IMG/VR virus record: IMGVR_UViG_3300032236_000421
Span: 1 to 38,389 of that record
DNA: 38,389 nucleotides
Origin: a virus
Strand: one strand, 5' to 3'
Shown here: positions 24,061 through 31,551 of the stretch, one piece after another
Position numbering within the stretch: the first letter of the stretch is position 1
How the letters are laid out: each line of letters opens with the position of its first letter
Made by a program: the position numbers and the translations under genes
Notes under the pieces: model-generated
The model's input: the letters and a program-made list of their open reading frames with translations, nothing else
The model's database searches: none
Told to the model about the DNA's origin: nothing

Positions 24061-24702
24061 ATGTTTAACTTAGCAAAACTCCCTGAAGTAAAGTCACTCT
24101 CTACAGCCCTGCGTACCATTCAAGCCGAAGTTGGCCCAACGGGTACGGTCATCATCAAGATGGACAAGACCGGTCATTGGGTCTTTGGTGCCGATCAAAC
24201 CGAAGTCGAATCGGACTCAACTTGGGCGGTCAATCCTTTTTCGTTTGTCCACGGTTACATTGCGTGGGGCGACGGTGAAGTATTGGCTGAGAAAATGGTG
24301 TCGGTATCTGAGCCATTGCCTGAAATGGACGACGCACCGCCAAGCGCTAAACGTGGTTGGGAAGTGCAAGTCGGTATGTCGATCAAGTGTCTAACCGGCG
24401 AAGATAAAGGTTTGGAAGCGCGTTACACCACCACCTCAGCCGGTGGTAAGCGTGGCGTACAGACCTTGGCTGTTGCGATTGCCGAACAAGTGGATAAAGA
24501 TCAGTCCAAACCTGTGCCTGTTGTGTTGCTTAAAAAAGAACACTATCAGCACAAGTCGTATGGTCGTATCTTTACACCGCTGTTCGACATTCAGTCGTGG
24601 GTGTCGATGGATGGTGAAGAGCCTGAAGTCGAACCTGATACATCGCCTGTTGCATCTGCTGTTGATGCAGCACCCACCCGTCGTCGTAGGAGCGCAGCAT
24701 GA
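24061..24702 (+). CDS. Candidate ssDNA-binding or replication accessory protein (213 aa)
   Basis: 213 residues between the DUF2800 nuclease and the polymerase, where related phages carry an ssDNA-binding protein. Aromatic-rich beta strands (TVIIKMDKTGHWVFGADQTE, TWAVNPFSFVHGYIAWGDGE) and a disordered C-terminus with an acidic stretch (DGEEPEVEPDTSPV) followed by TRRRRSAA. The RRRR ending differs from the usual acidic SSB tip. GGACAG precedes the ATG. The assignment rests on context and composition. Confidence 0.6.
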   Translation: MFNLAKLPEVKSLSTALRTIQAEVGPTGTVIIKMDKTGHWVFGADQTEVESDSTWAVNPFSFVHGYIAWGDGEVLAEKMVSVSEPLPEMDDAPPSAKRGWEVQVGMSIKCLTGEDKGLEARYTTTSAGGKRGVQTLAVAIAEQVDKDQSKPVPVVLLKKEHYQHKSYGRIFTPLFDIQSWVSMDGEEPEVEPDTSPVASAVDAAPTRRRRSAA

Positions 24703-24839
24703 AACTTGAACTTACAGTAGACGAAATTAACGCAATCATAGGTATGTTGGGTCGCCAACCTTATGAACAGGTTGAAGGTCTGATTTCTAAGATTCGTGAA
24801 CAAGCTATTCCGCAGTTACGACCAGCAGTAGCCGAGTAA
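24699..24839 (+). CDS. Small acidic helical protein (46 aa)
   Basis: ATG 24699 overlaps the preceding stop (ATGA), and TAA ends at 24839. The 46 residues read as two helices: LTVDEINAIIGMLGRQPYEQ, then VEGLISKIREQAIPQL. This Q-P-Y-x-x-V arrangement is found in short phage proteins near replication genes. Coupling supports translation. Function is unknown. Confidence 0.75.
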   Translation: MKLELTVDEINAIIGMLGRQPYEQVEGLISKIREQAIPQLRPAVAE

Positions 24840-24845
24840 GGTTTA

Positions 24846-24937
24846 GGGGGCGGTTAGGCAAGCATTCAAGGATGTCGTAAGCGCGCGTTTTTCTTGCCTT
24901 CCAGCGCGTAGGTAGCAACGACCAAATTGACGCCCCC
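24846..24937 (+). other. Structured leader before the DNA polymerase gene
   Basis: In the 109-nt gap an outer stem GGGGGCG (24846-24852) can pair with CGCCCCC (24931-24937), and an inner stem GGCAAG (24857-24862) with CTTGCC (24893-24898). The outer 3' arm ends 11 nt before the polymerase ATG. No Shine-Dalgarno sequence is visible between them. This suggests an RNA element that controls polymerase translation. Confidence 0.55.
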
Positions 24938-24948
24938 GCCTCACACTT

Positions 24949-26859
24949 ATGACAATCTTATACTTAGATTTTGAAACGCGCAGCCATTGCGATCTAAAGA
25001 AGCATGGCGTCTACAATTACGCGCAAGACATAACGACTGAAGTCTTGTGTATGTCCTACGCGTTTGATGATGAAGAGGTCGTGACGTGGTTACCCACGCA
25101 GCCCTTCCCCAAGCGTGTACGCGATCACAAGGGCTTAATTTACGCCCACAACGCCGCCTTTGAGCGCCTGATCTTTTGGTACGTCTTACAGATCAACTTT
25201 AAGCTAGAGCAGTTTTATTGCACAGCCACTCAAGCGCGCGCGAATTGCGCGCCTGGTAGCCTTGAAGACGTGGGCCGGTTTGCCGGTGCAAGCATGAAAA
25301 AAGATTACCGTGGCGCGCAGCTTATTCGTGCGCTATGCGTACCGCCGTTCAAGGACGACCCCGCGCTGATGCGTGAAATGGTGCAATACTGTGAGCAAGA
25401 CGTACGCGCCATGCGCGCCGTTAGTCAAAGCCTACGCCCTTTATCAAAAGAGGAATTACATGACTATCAAATTAACGAAAGAATTAACGACCGTGGCGTC
25501 TTGGTGGACGTGCATCTTGCCAGCGCAGCTATTAGTTATGCGGCCACCGAACTCGAGGACATACAGTCCAATGTCCGAACCGTCACCAATGGCGCAATCA
25601 CGTCAGTCCGCAGCCCGAAAATGCGCGAGTGGGTCAAAGAAAGGTTAAGTCCTGAACACCTTAAACTAATGGAGGTTGAGGATGGAAAGTATTCGATTGA
25701 CAAGCGCGTCCGCGCAAACCTCTTGGCCGTGGAAGACTTACCGCCCGACGTTGCCGAGGTTATCCAATGCGCCGATGACCTATGGGCGTCGAGCGTTGCG
25801 AAGTTCAGCCGCCTTAAAGACTTGGCAGATGTCGAGGATAGCCGTGTCAGAGGAGCATTTGTTTTTGCTGGAGGCAGCGCTACAGGGCGCGCGTCGTCAT
25901 ACGGCGCTCAAGTCCATAATTTCACTCGTCGATGCGCAGCTCAGCCGGAAGACGTTAGAGAAAGTATGGTTCGGGGGCGTTCCATTGTTCCCCAGTTTGG
26001 CAAAAGGGTAACCGACGTTTTAAAAGGGATGCTACGCCCTGCGATCATACCGGCCAAGGGTAAGTCCTTGGTGGTAGCCGATTGGGCGCAGATCGAAGCT
26101 AGGATGACCCCGTGGTTGTCAGGGCGCGGTGATGACGTGCTTGACGTGTTCCGATCGGGGCGTGACATTTACGTTCGTGAAGCCGCTGCGATGTATAAGA
26201 TACCCGAGTCGGAAGTCACCCCCGATCAGCGTCAGATCGGTAAGGTCGCTATTCTCGCGTGTGGATTCGGTGGCGGTGTCGGCGCGTTCTCTGCAATGGG
26301 CCGCGCCTACGGGTTGACCATGACCGAGTCGGACGCGCAGCGTACCGTGGACGCTTGGCGACGCGCAAACCAATGGGCGGTACGCTACTGGCAAGAGTTG
26401 GAAACCGGCTACATGATCGCCATGCGTAATAAGGGGCGCGAAATCGTGGCGGGTAGGGTAACCTATCTATATGACGGGCTTCACCTGTGGTACGCTTTAC
26501 CTTCCGGTCGCATTCTCTGTTACCCCTACGCCAAACTTGAAGAAGATGGTATCTCATACGCCAAAGCCGCTTGGAAGCCAGCCGTTGACGCCCGTGAATG
26601 GCCCCGCGCCCGACTTTGGCGTGGGTTGGCCTGTGAGAACATCACCCAAGCCGCCGCGAACGACGTATTACGTTACGCTCTCCGCGCCGTTGAACCTCTC
26701 GGAGTTGTACTCCACGTTCACGACGAAATTGTTATTGAAACCGATCAGCCCGAAACCGTCACCGAACAACTAAGAAAAGTAATGTGTACCGCGCCCCCGT
26801 GGGCGCAAGGTCTGCCCCTAGACGCCGAGATCAGCACAATGGCTCGGTACGGCAAGTAA
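24949..26859 (+). CDS. Family A DNA polymerase with 3'-5' exonuclease domain
   Basis: 636 residues. Exonuclease motifs: YLDFETRS (residues 5-12), YAHNAAFERLIFWY (about 64-77) and YCEQDVRAM (about 145-153). Polymerase motif A is VVADWAQIEARM (about 375-386), motif B RQIGKVAILACGFGGG (about 428-443) and motif C HVHDEIVIE (about 588-596). All catalytic acids appear present. It is T7-like in size and arrangement and should replicate the phage genome. An in-frame stop lies just upstream of the ATG, so the start is secure although no ribosome-binding site is seen. Confidence 0.96.
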   Translation: MTILYLDFETRSHCDLKKHGVYNYAQDITTEVLCMSYAFDDEEVVTWLPTQPFPKRVRDHKGLIYAHNAAFERLIFWYVLQINFKLEQFYCTATQARANCAPGSLEDVGRFAGASMKKDYRGAQLIRALCVPPFKDDPALMREMVQYCEQDVRAMRAVSQSLRPLSKEELHDYQINERINDRGVLVDVHLASAAISYAATELEDIQSNVRTVTNGAITSVRSPKMREWVKERLSPEHLKLMEVEDGKYSIDKRVRANLLAVEDLPPDVAEVIQCADDLWASSVAKFSRLKDLADVEDSRVRGAFVFAGGSATGRASSYGAQVHNFTRRCAAQPEDVRESMVRGRSIVPQFGKRVTDVLKGMLRPAIIPAKGKSLVVADWAQIEARMTPWLSGRGDDVLDVFRSGRDIYVREAAAMYKIPESEVTPDQRQIGKVAILACGFGGGVGAFSAMGRAYGLTMTESDAQRTVDAWRRANQWAVRYWQELETGYMIAMRNKGREIVAGRVTYLYDGLHLWYALPSGRILCYPYAKLEEDGISYAKAAWKPAVDAREWPRARLWRGLACENITQAAANDVLRYALRAVEPLGVVLHVHDEIVIETDQPETVTEQLRKVMCTAPPWAQGLPLDAEISTMARYGK

Positions 26860-26886
26860 AAAAGAAGCCACCGGCTAGGGTGGCTT
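26858..26886 (-). terminator. Hairpin oriented as a leftward intrinsic terminator
   Basis: Stem AAGCCACC/GGTGGCTT (26865-26872 with 26879-26886), loop GGCTAG. Read on the minus strand it is followed by a cytosine and TTTTTT (26863-26858). On the plus strand only TT follows. It lies between polymerase and primase-helicase and would stop leftward transcripts; it may also stabilise the polymerase mRNA 3' end. Confidence 0.6.
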
Positions 26887-26907
26887 AAACAACTAAGGAG
26901 TATTGCA

Positions 26908-29220
26908 TTGGACTTTGTCGATTATATTTCAAAAGTCGCCCCCGAGGGTGAAACTTGTTTGCTTGTCAAGCAAAAGCCTGTTGGAAAAGAACAACACGCC
27001 GACGGTACGATTAAGGCGACATGGCCCGCCTTTTATCCAAACGAATATAAAGATGGCGGCGCGTGGTACTGCAACACCGCGTCTTTCATTACCGATCGGC
27101 TAGGCAAACGCCCGAGCGCGTCGATTCACAACTGCACTCACGTTGCCTTTCTTGTGCTTGATGACGTAGGCACCAAATCGAAAGCGCCCCCGCTTGAGCC
27201 GACGTGGAAGATCGAAACTTCACCGGATAACTTTCAATGGGGCTATACGTTTGCCCTTGACGACCAGCCCACGCATCAAGTCTTTAGCGCAGCGATCAAA
27301 GCGATAGCCGAGGCGGGCTACACCGATAAGGGCGCGACTAACGCGGTGCGCAATTTTAGGATACCTAATAGCGTTAACCTTAAACCCGAGCGCGCAGGGT
27401 TCAAGTCGGTGCTAACCGAGTTTCACCCCGAGCGTGAATTTAGTTTGCCGCAAATCATGGGCGCGTTTGGCGTCACGTCCGGCCCCGTCGAATCTAACGC
27501 ATACCGACCAATCAAAATAGACGACGACGGTACCGACAACATCTTTGCGTGGTTGGCCGAAAATAGTTTGGTCATCAGTCGCCCGAACTCCGAGGGCTGG
27601 GCGGGCGTGGTTTGCCCTAACGCACACGAACATACCGACGGTAACCCCCAAGGGCGTTACAACCCGTCTATGCGCGCCTATTGCTGTTTGCATAGCCATT
27701 GCTTGCAGCTTGATAGTCATATTTTCTTAGAATGGGTCGAGGGCCAAGGGGGCCCAAGTGCTGCGCCAGGTCTGCGCGATGAATTGCTTGCTTCGGTTAT
27801 GGCTAAAGCATATTCAGTTATCGCCCCGTCTGATGCGTTCCCCGATGACGTCAAAAAACGCCAAACCGAGATCGAACACCGAGAACTCGGGCGCGTACAA
27901 AAAAAGGAGTGGTTCGGCCGGTTTGCTTACATTCAGTCCGACGATTCGTATTTTGATATGCAAGACCGACGCGAGATTAGCCGAGGCACGTTTAACGCGC
28001 TATACCGGCACATCATTTGCAAGTCAATTAGAACCGGCCGACATATTGAGGCGTCAGTTTGTTTTGACGAATTGCGCCAAGAGAATGGCGCCCCCGCCCT
28101 TGTAGGGATAACGTACGCGGCCGGTGATACCGTACTTGTGTCGCGTGGTGGCGACGTCTACGGTAACCGGTGGCGCGACGCTCGGCCTGTAGCGGTGCCT
28201 GGCGACATTACCCCGTGGCTAGATCATTGTAGGCACCTAGTGCCCGACGCTGATACGCTCGAGCATTGTTTTGATGTTATGGCCTATAAACTGCAATACC
28301 CACAAACCAAAATCAATCACGCCGTGCTGCACACGGGCGTACAGGGTTCAGGTAAGGACACTATGTGGCACCCGTTTATATGGGCCGTGTGCGGTGATAA
28401 CGCCGTGAACCGTGGCTTGCTTGATTCTGACACTATGTCGTCGCAGTTTAATTACGCGCTCGAAAGCGAAATACTGATACTGAACGAACTGCGCGAACCC
28501 GACGCCAAAGACCGTAGAGCCCTTGCTAATAAACTCAAACCGATTATCGCTGCGCCCCCCGAATACCTATCAATTAACCGTAAGGGCCTGAAACCGTACG
28601 ATATGGTGAATAGGTGTCTAGTTTTGGCCTTTTCTAATGACGCGGTGCCGATAACGCTTGACTCGCAAGACCGCCGTTGGTTTGCCCTTAAATCAAACGC
28701 CCCCCGTATGGCCCCCGACGTGAGCGCCAAAATATGGGCATGGTTTGCCCGTGGTGGCGTGGCCGCGTGCGCCGCGTGGCTATACGCGCGCGACGTGAGC
28801 GCGTTTAACCCGTCGGCCGCGCCCCCCGTGACTGAATTTAAGTTAACCCTGATTGAGCAGGGTATGAGTGCTAATGAATCGTACTTGGTCGATATGATTC
28901 GAGAGCGGCGTGGGGTGTTCGCGCAGGGCGTCATAGCGTCGCCGTTTCACGTTATTTGTGACACGTTATCCTTGAACGCCCCAGGCGCCTATAAGGTTAG
29001 CCAGGGCGCGCTTTTGCACGCGTTGCTCGAGTGCAATTGGTTCGACTGTGGCCGGTTAGCCACGCGTGATTTGAGCACTAAAAAACAGGTCTATTGCGCG
29101 CCGGACATGATAGGGCACAAGAAAACCGAATTACGCGTAATGGCCGAGGGCTTAGTAGTGCGCGCCGGTACACCACTTGCGGCCGTGACTCATTTAAAGC
29201 CCGTAAAAAACGCCCCGTAG
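26908..29220 (+). CDS. Primase-helicase fusion (RepB-like primase domain and SF3-type helicase)
   Basis: 770 residues starting at TTG 26908, with AAGGAG 7 nt upstream and no suitable ATG nearby. Residues about 75-185 (LVLDDVGTKSKAPP, TSPDNFQWGYTF, RNFRIPNSVNLKPE) resemble RepB/prim-pol primases. A Cys/His cluster (CPNAHEHTDG, then CCLHSHC) at about 233-270 may bind zinc. Walker A is TGVQGSGKDTMW (about 476-487) and the acidic motif is EILILNELREPDAKDRR (about 520-536), as in SF3/D5-type helicases. It should prime and unwind for the polymerase. Base composition is rich in GGCC, GCGC and CGCG words, unlike the late genes. Confidence 0.9.
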   Translation: MDFVDYISKVAPEGETCLLVKQKPVGKEQHADGTIKATWPAFYPNEYKDGGAWYCNTASFITDRLGKRPSASIHNCTHVAFLVLDDVGTKSKAPPLEPTWKIETSPDNFQWGYTFALDDQPTHQVFSAAIKAIAEAGYTDKGATNAVRNFRIPNSVNLKPERAGFKSVLTEFHPEREFSLPQIMGAFGVTSGPVESNAYRPIKIDDDGTDNIFAWLAENSLVISRPNSEGWAGVVCPNAHEHTDGNPQGRYNPSMRAYCCLHSHCLQLDSHIFLEWVEGQGGPSAAPGLRDELLASVMAKAYSVIAPSDAFPDDVKKRQTEIEHRELGRVQKKEWFGRFAYIQSDDSYFDMQDRREISRGTFNALYRHIICKSIRTGRHIEASVCFDELRQENGAPALVGITYAAGDTVLVSRGGDVYGNRWRDARPVAVPGDITPWLDHCRHLVPDADTLEHCFDVMAYKLQYPQTKINHAVLHTGVQGSGKDTMWHPFIWAVCGDNAVNRGLLDSDTMSSQFNYALESEILILNELREPDAKDRRALANKLKPIIAAPPEYLSINRKGLKPYDMVNRCLVLAFSNDAVPITLDSQDRRWFALKSNAPRMAPDVSAKIWAWFARGGVAACAAWLYARDVSAFNPSAAPPVTEFKLTLIEQGMSANESYLVDMIRERRGVFAQGVIASPFHVICDTLSLNAPGAYKVSQGALLHALLECNWFDCGRLATRDLSTKKQVYCAPDMIGHKKTELRVMAEGLVVRAGTPLAAVTHLKPVKNAP

Positions 29221-29226
29221 GGCGTT
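29205..29226 (-). terminator. Intrinsic terminator of the second leftward operon
   Basis: Stem AACGCCC/GGGCGTT (29209-29215 with 29220-29226), loop CGTA. On the minus strand it is followed by TTTTTT (29210-29205, partly shared with the stem). It lies just beyond the last leftward gene and inside the last codons and stop of the primase-helicase gene. Confidence 0.8.
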
Positions 29227-29246
29227 GTAGTGGTTTGCGTGGTGCG

Positions 29247-29309
29247 CTATAGGTCAAATACTAAAATCAATAAAATGACCGTAGCGGCCGCGATAAGTGA
29301 GATAGTCAT
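29247..29309 (-). CDS. Membrane micro-protein (20 aa)
   Basis: ATG at 29309 overlaps the stop of the 67-aa gene as ATGA, and TAG ends at 29247. The product MTISLIAAATVILLILVFDL is almost entirely one membrane segment. The coupling, position as last gene before the operon terminator, and a second similar micro-protein at 30884-30955 support translation. Function is unknown; membrane disturbance, superinfection exclusion or binding of a host membrane protein are speculation. Confidence 0.55.
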   Translation of the reverse strand: MTISLIAAATVILLILVFDL

Positions 29310-29509
29310 ATCGGCATTAACCCCGCGAAAACGGGGTGTAGGCGCGGTATATAGGCGCCTATATCGGCCGGAAATACGCGCTTTATATAGCCACGCTCAC
29401 ACATAGAGCGCAGCGTTACCGTGTCGCTGATTGAATAGACGGTATAGGGCCGGTTTTTGACGTGTACAACGTCGCCAACGTCGACGGTTTGGCCTGTTTT
29501 ATATTTCAT
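29306..29509 (-). CDS. Small early protein (67 aa), beta-rich
   Basis: 67 residues, mostly beta strands (VDVGDVVHVKNRPYTVYSI) with the V-x-V-G-D-x-V pattern of SH3-like or KOW-like barrels, then a basic segment (LRSMCERGYIKRVFPADIG). It could bind nucleic acid. ATGA overlaps with the 61-aa gene upstream and the 20-aa gene downstream. No named family is recognised. Confidence 0.7.
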   Translation of the reverse strand: MKYKTGQTVDVGDVVHVKNRPYTVYSISDTVTLRSMCERGYIKRVFPADIGAYIPRLHPVFAGLMPI

Positions 29510-29691
29510 GTTCGCACCTCTTGTGCTATGTCAAAATATGAGTAAGTGCCGTCGTCTTCGCGCAGCCGTACCGGTTGCAACGCTTGGGCAATAATGTCGG
29601 CGGTTGATTCACTAAGCCCACCGGCGCCGTCTTCAGAACCTAAGTAAACGGCGTGGCTTGGGATTGATGCGTACGCTGTATAGGTTTTCAT
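29506..29691 (-). CDS. Small early protein (61 aa), unknown function
   Basis: 61 residues. It begins MKTYTAYASIPSHAVYLGSE and has a Gly/Ser turn region and a helix (ESTADIIAQALQPVRLREDD). Mixed alpha/beta with net negative charge. ATGA overlap at both ends. Not recognised. Confidence 0.68.
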   Translation of the reverse strand: MKTYTAYASIPSHAVYLGSEDGAGGLSESTADIIAQALQPVRLREDDGTYSYFDIAQEVRT

Positions 29692-29876
29692 TCGGCCACC
29701 TCTTGGGCGTCGGTTATTTGTTGGGCCGTCGGTTCGTTAAGCGCGCACCACTCAAGGTGGCCATACTTGGGGTTACGGCGCGCTTGGTCGTAAAGCATTA
29801 CGGCCGCGTGGGGTGATTTGAATTTGACTATTTGCCCGTCAAATTGCGGGCGCGTTGGCGCATTGGTGCCTGTCAT
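29688..29876 (-). CDS. Small early protein (62 aa), unknown function
   Basis: The start is taken as ATG 29876 because AAAGGG sits 6 nt upstream. The in-frame ATG at 29906 would overlap the preceding gene and has no such site. The product (MTGTNAPTRPQFDGQIVKFK, then AAVMLYDQARRNPKYGHLEW) has conserved-looking aromatic and basic positions. ATGA overlap joins it to the next gene. No family is recognised. Confidence 0.68.
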   Translation of the reverse strand: MTGTNAPTRPQFDGQIVKFKSPHAAVMLYDQARRNPKYGHLEWCALNEPTAQQITDAQEVAE

Positions 29877-29886
29877 TTTGTACCCT

Positions 29887-30216
29887 TTAAAATTGAACGT
29901 AAACAATATCGCCGGCGTCGGTGGCCATAGCGTGCGCGGTGTTTTCTTCTAAGTGCTCGAGCACGGCCGCTATAGCGTCGTCATCGTCGAGCCCTTCAAT
30001 ATCAATATCGTATTGCTCGGCCACGCTTGCATAATCGTCTTCGGACCACTCGCAGCAAATAGCGATAACGTCGAGTTCTACTTGTTCGCCGGCGTCGCTT
30101 TCGTACGATTCGATATAGTCGAAAATTACTTCTAAGCCGTCATAACTGAATTGATCGCCACGGCCGGCCGCTTTGAACGCGTCGCGGAAATCATAAATTG
30201 AAATTGTCTTAATCAT
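29887..30216 (-). CDS. Highly acidic early protein (109 aa), possible DNA mimic
   Basis: 109 residues with about 29 Asp/Glu and only about 4 Lys/Arg, mostly in the last 80 residues (VELDVIAICCEWSEDDYASV, YDIDIEGLDDDDAIAAVLEH). The N-terminus (ISIYDFRDAFKAAGR) and middle pattern YDGLEVIFDYIESYE recur in phage proteins of unknown function. Extreme acidity in an early gene is a property of antirestriction and DNA-mimic proteins, so that role is a reasonable inference, not a demonstrated one. CTAAGG precedes the start. Confidence 0.72.
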   Translation of the reverse strand: MIKTISIYDFRDAFKAAGRGDQFSYDGLEVIFDYIESYESDAGEQVELDVIAICCEWSEDDYASVAEQYDIDIEGLDDDDAIAAVLEHLEENTAHAMATDAGDIVYVQF

Positions 30217-30240
30217 TTTGTTTACCTTAGTGAAGTTTAT

Positions 30241-30258
30241 GGCCCGCTTGCACGGGCC
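30241..30258. other. Intergenic GC hairpin A
   Basis: Stem GGCCCG/CGGGCC (30241-30246 with 30253-30258), loop CTTGCA, in the gap after the sliding-clamp-like gene. No U tract on either strand. It resembles the hairpin at 31159-31174 in sequence and position, downstream of a gene stop. Confidence 0.55.
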
Positions 30259-30267
30259 CGAGTGGTG

Positions 30268-30852
30268 TTACATGAAATCGCGGTTAAATCCAGCGTACGG
30301 CGCCTCATGGCCGGCGCGCATAGGCATTACAACCGCTAGGCAAGTATTAACGCCGGCGTGCATTACGGCGCTATCTGAGCCGCGCTGAATGAAATTGAAT
30401 GTATCTTTTGGTTTAACGCCGAGATAAAGCGACAGAGCCGCGCGGCCGCGTACTAGCAAGTCAGGGTTATAGGTGCCTGGCGTTTGCTCGGTGTTATGGT
30501 CGATCGACGGGATAACGCGGCCAATATCAGGATAACGACCATCAAGCGGGATAAAGCGCGCGCCACCAAGTAAATAATTTTGGCCGTCGAACTCGAGTTC
30601 TGTAAACTCGGCTTTTTTATCTAAGCGCTTAACGGCGTCGGTGGGGATAATCAGATTAAGCGTTGGCGGGCAATAATCACTCTCATAAGGCAATTGGCCC
30701 CCAAATAATATATGGCCGTCGGTACCGTAAACCATACCAACGGAGTCTTTAGTAATCTGAATATTGATACCTTGAAGGTAATAACGTATATCTTTTTTAG
30801 CCGCGCACTCGAGCGCGGCAAACAATGCGGAAGTTTTAACGGTGATTTTCAT
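30268..30852 (-). CDS. DnaN-like sliding clamp relative (short form, 194 aa)
   Basis: 194 residues. DnaN-type signatures are GTDGHILFGG (residues about 43-52, compare ATDGHRL in bacterial beta clamp), FIPLDGRYPDIGRVIPS (about 99-115, compare GRFPDYRRVLP) and the near-terminal AVVMPMRAG (compare VVMPMRL at the end of DnaN). The host-type clamp has about 366 residues in three domains, so this protein is roughly half size. It may form a different ring, bind the host clamp, or occupy clamp-binding motifs. It lies in the second leftward operon, apart from the polymerase. Confidence 0.75.
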   Translation of the reverse strand: MKITVKTSALFAALECAAKKDIRYYLQGINIQITKDSVGMVYGTDGHILFGGQLPYESDYCPPTLNLIIPTDAVKRLDKKAEFTELEFDGQNYLLGGARFIPLDGRYPDIGRVIPSIDHNTEQTPGTYNPDLLVRGRAALSLYLGVKPKDTFNFIQRGSDSAVMHAGVNTCLAVVMPMRAGHEAPYAGFNRDFM

Positions 30853-30883
30853 TTTTTAACCTTAAAGTTTAGGGGAGGGAAGT

Positions 30884-30955
30884 TTAAAGAAAACAAGCGA
30901 CTAGCAACGCCAGGCACATAAGTAAAGCTGCAACGATATCGGAAAATTTATTCAT
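30884..30955 (-). CDS. Membrane micro-protein (23 aa)
   Basis: ATG at 30955 overlaps the end of the 63-aa gene by 8 nt, and TAA ends at 30884. The product starts MNKFSDIVAALLMC and continues LALLVACFL, a single hydrophobic helix with two Cys. Its relation to its neighbours is the same as that of the 20-aa gene at 29247. No lipobox of the usual spacing is convincing. Function is unknown. Confidence 0.5.
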   Translation of the reverse strand: MNKFSDIVAALLMCLALLVACFL

Positions 30956-31139
30956 CGTCGGCCACCTCGAGCGCGTACGCGGTATCAAATAACGCTTCGG
31001 CCGCAAAATATGTTTTTTGCGCAGCTAAAAATTCAGCGTCGGAAAGTTTACCGGCGCGGTACGCGTCGCGTATTGGCGCGTAAACCTTAAACGCGTCATT
31101 GGCCGCCTGGCGCGCGTCGTCATATTGTTTAGATGTCAT
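30948..31139 (-). CDS. Small helical early protein (63 aa)
   Basis: 63 residues of helix-rich, Ala/Asp-rich sequence (KQYDDARQAANDAFKVYAPI, LSDAEFLAAQKTYFAAEALF). CTAAGGG lies before the ATG. The central GKLSDAEFLAAQ resembles helical linker segments but no domain is recognised. Net negative charge. It overlaps the 23-aa gene. Confidence 0.7.
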   Translation of the reverse strand: MTSKQYDDARQAANDAFKVYAPIRDAYRAGKLSDAEFLAAQKTYFAAEALFDTAYALEVADDE

Positions 31140-31158
31140 ATTGAACCCTTAGAGTAAT

Positions 31159-31174
31159 GGCCGCTTGCGCGGCC
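31159..31174. other. Intergenic GC hairpin B
   Basis: Perfect stem GGCCGC/GCGGCC (31159-31164 with 31169-31174), loop TTGC, in the 46-nt gap between two leftward genes. No U tract. Matches hairpin A (30241-30258) in form and position. Confidence 0.55.
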
Positions 31175-31185
31175 GGTTTAGTTAG

Positions 31186-31551
31186 TTAATCCATTCTGCT
31201 ATCAACGTACGCGTCGACGCCGTTGGCGCGTAGCACATCAGCGAACGCGTGCGCGTAAACTTCTTTGCGCGTTAACGATTGATTGAAATCGCGTACGCTA
31301 ATGTTCCAGCCTGAGCCGTAATTTTTACGGCCAATACCGAGTTTTTTTAAGCCGTTGGCGAACTTTATATTTTTAACGACAACGCTGGCAAAGCCACAAA
31401 CGCCGTCTTCAACAAAGTAAGAGCGCGTTATCTCACTGTTAGCGTCGAGCGGGTTTTTATGCGCGTTAACGATCATTGGTGCTACTTGCGCGGCTTGCGC
31501 GGCCGATAAACCGGCTTCGCGGGCTTGGTTGTAGAGATCTGATACATTCAT
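31186..31551 (-). CDS. First gene of the second leftward operon (121 aa), unknown function
   Basis: The start is ATG 31551, with TAAGG 8 nt before it. An in-frame GTG at 31560 is less likely. The product begins MNVSDLYNQAREAGLSAAQA, has a central beta part (FVEDGVCGFASVVVKNIKFA) and a C-terminal helix (EVYAHAFADVLRANGVDAYV). Mildly basic in the middle (KKLGIGRKNYGSGWN). As the first early gene it might be a regulator or host-takeover factor; no family is recognised. Confidence 0.7.
   Translation of the reverse strand: MNVSDLYNQAREAGLSAAQAAQVAPMIVNAHKNPLDANSEITRSYFVEDGVCGFASVVVKNIKFANGLKKLGIGRKNYGSGWNISVRDFNQSLTRKEVYAHAFADVLRANGVDAYVDSRMD

Noticed and set aside
28452-28934. 160-aa minus-strand frame inside the primase-helicase gene
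   Set aside because: It is antisense to conserved helicase motifs, has Ser/Ala/Arg composition typical of a shadow frame, and lacks a ribosome-binding site.
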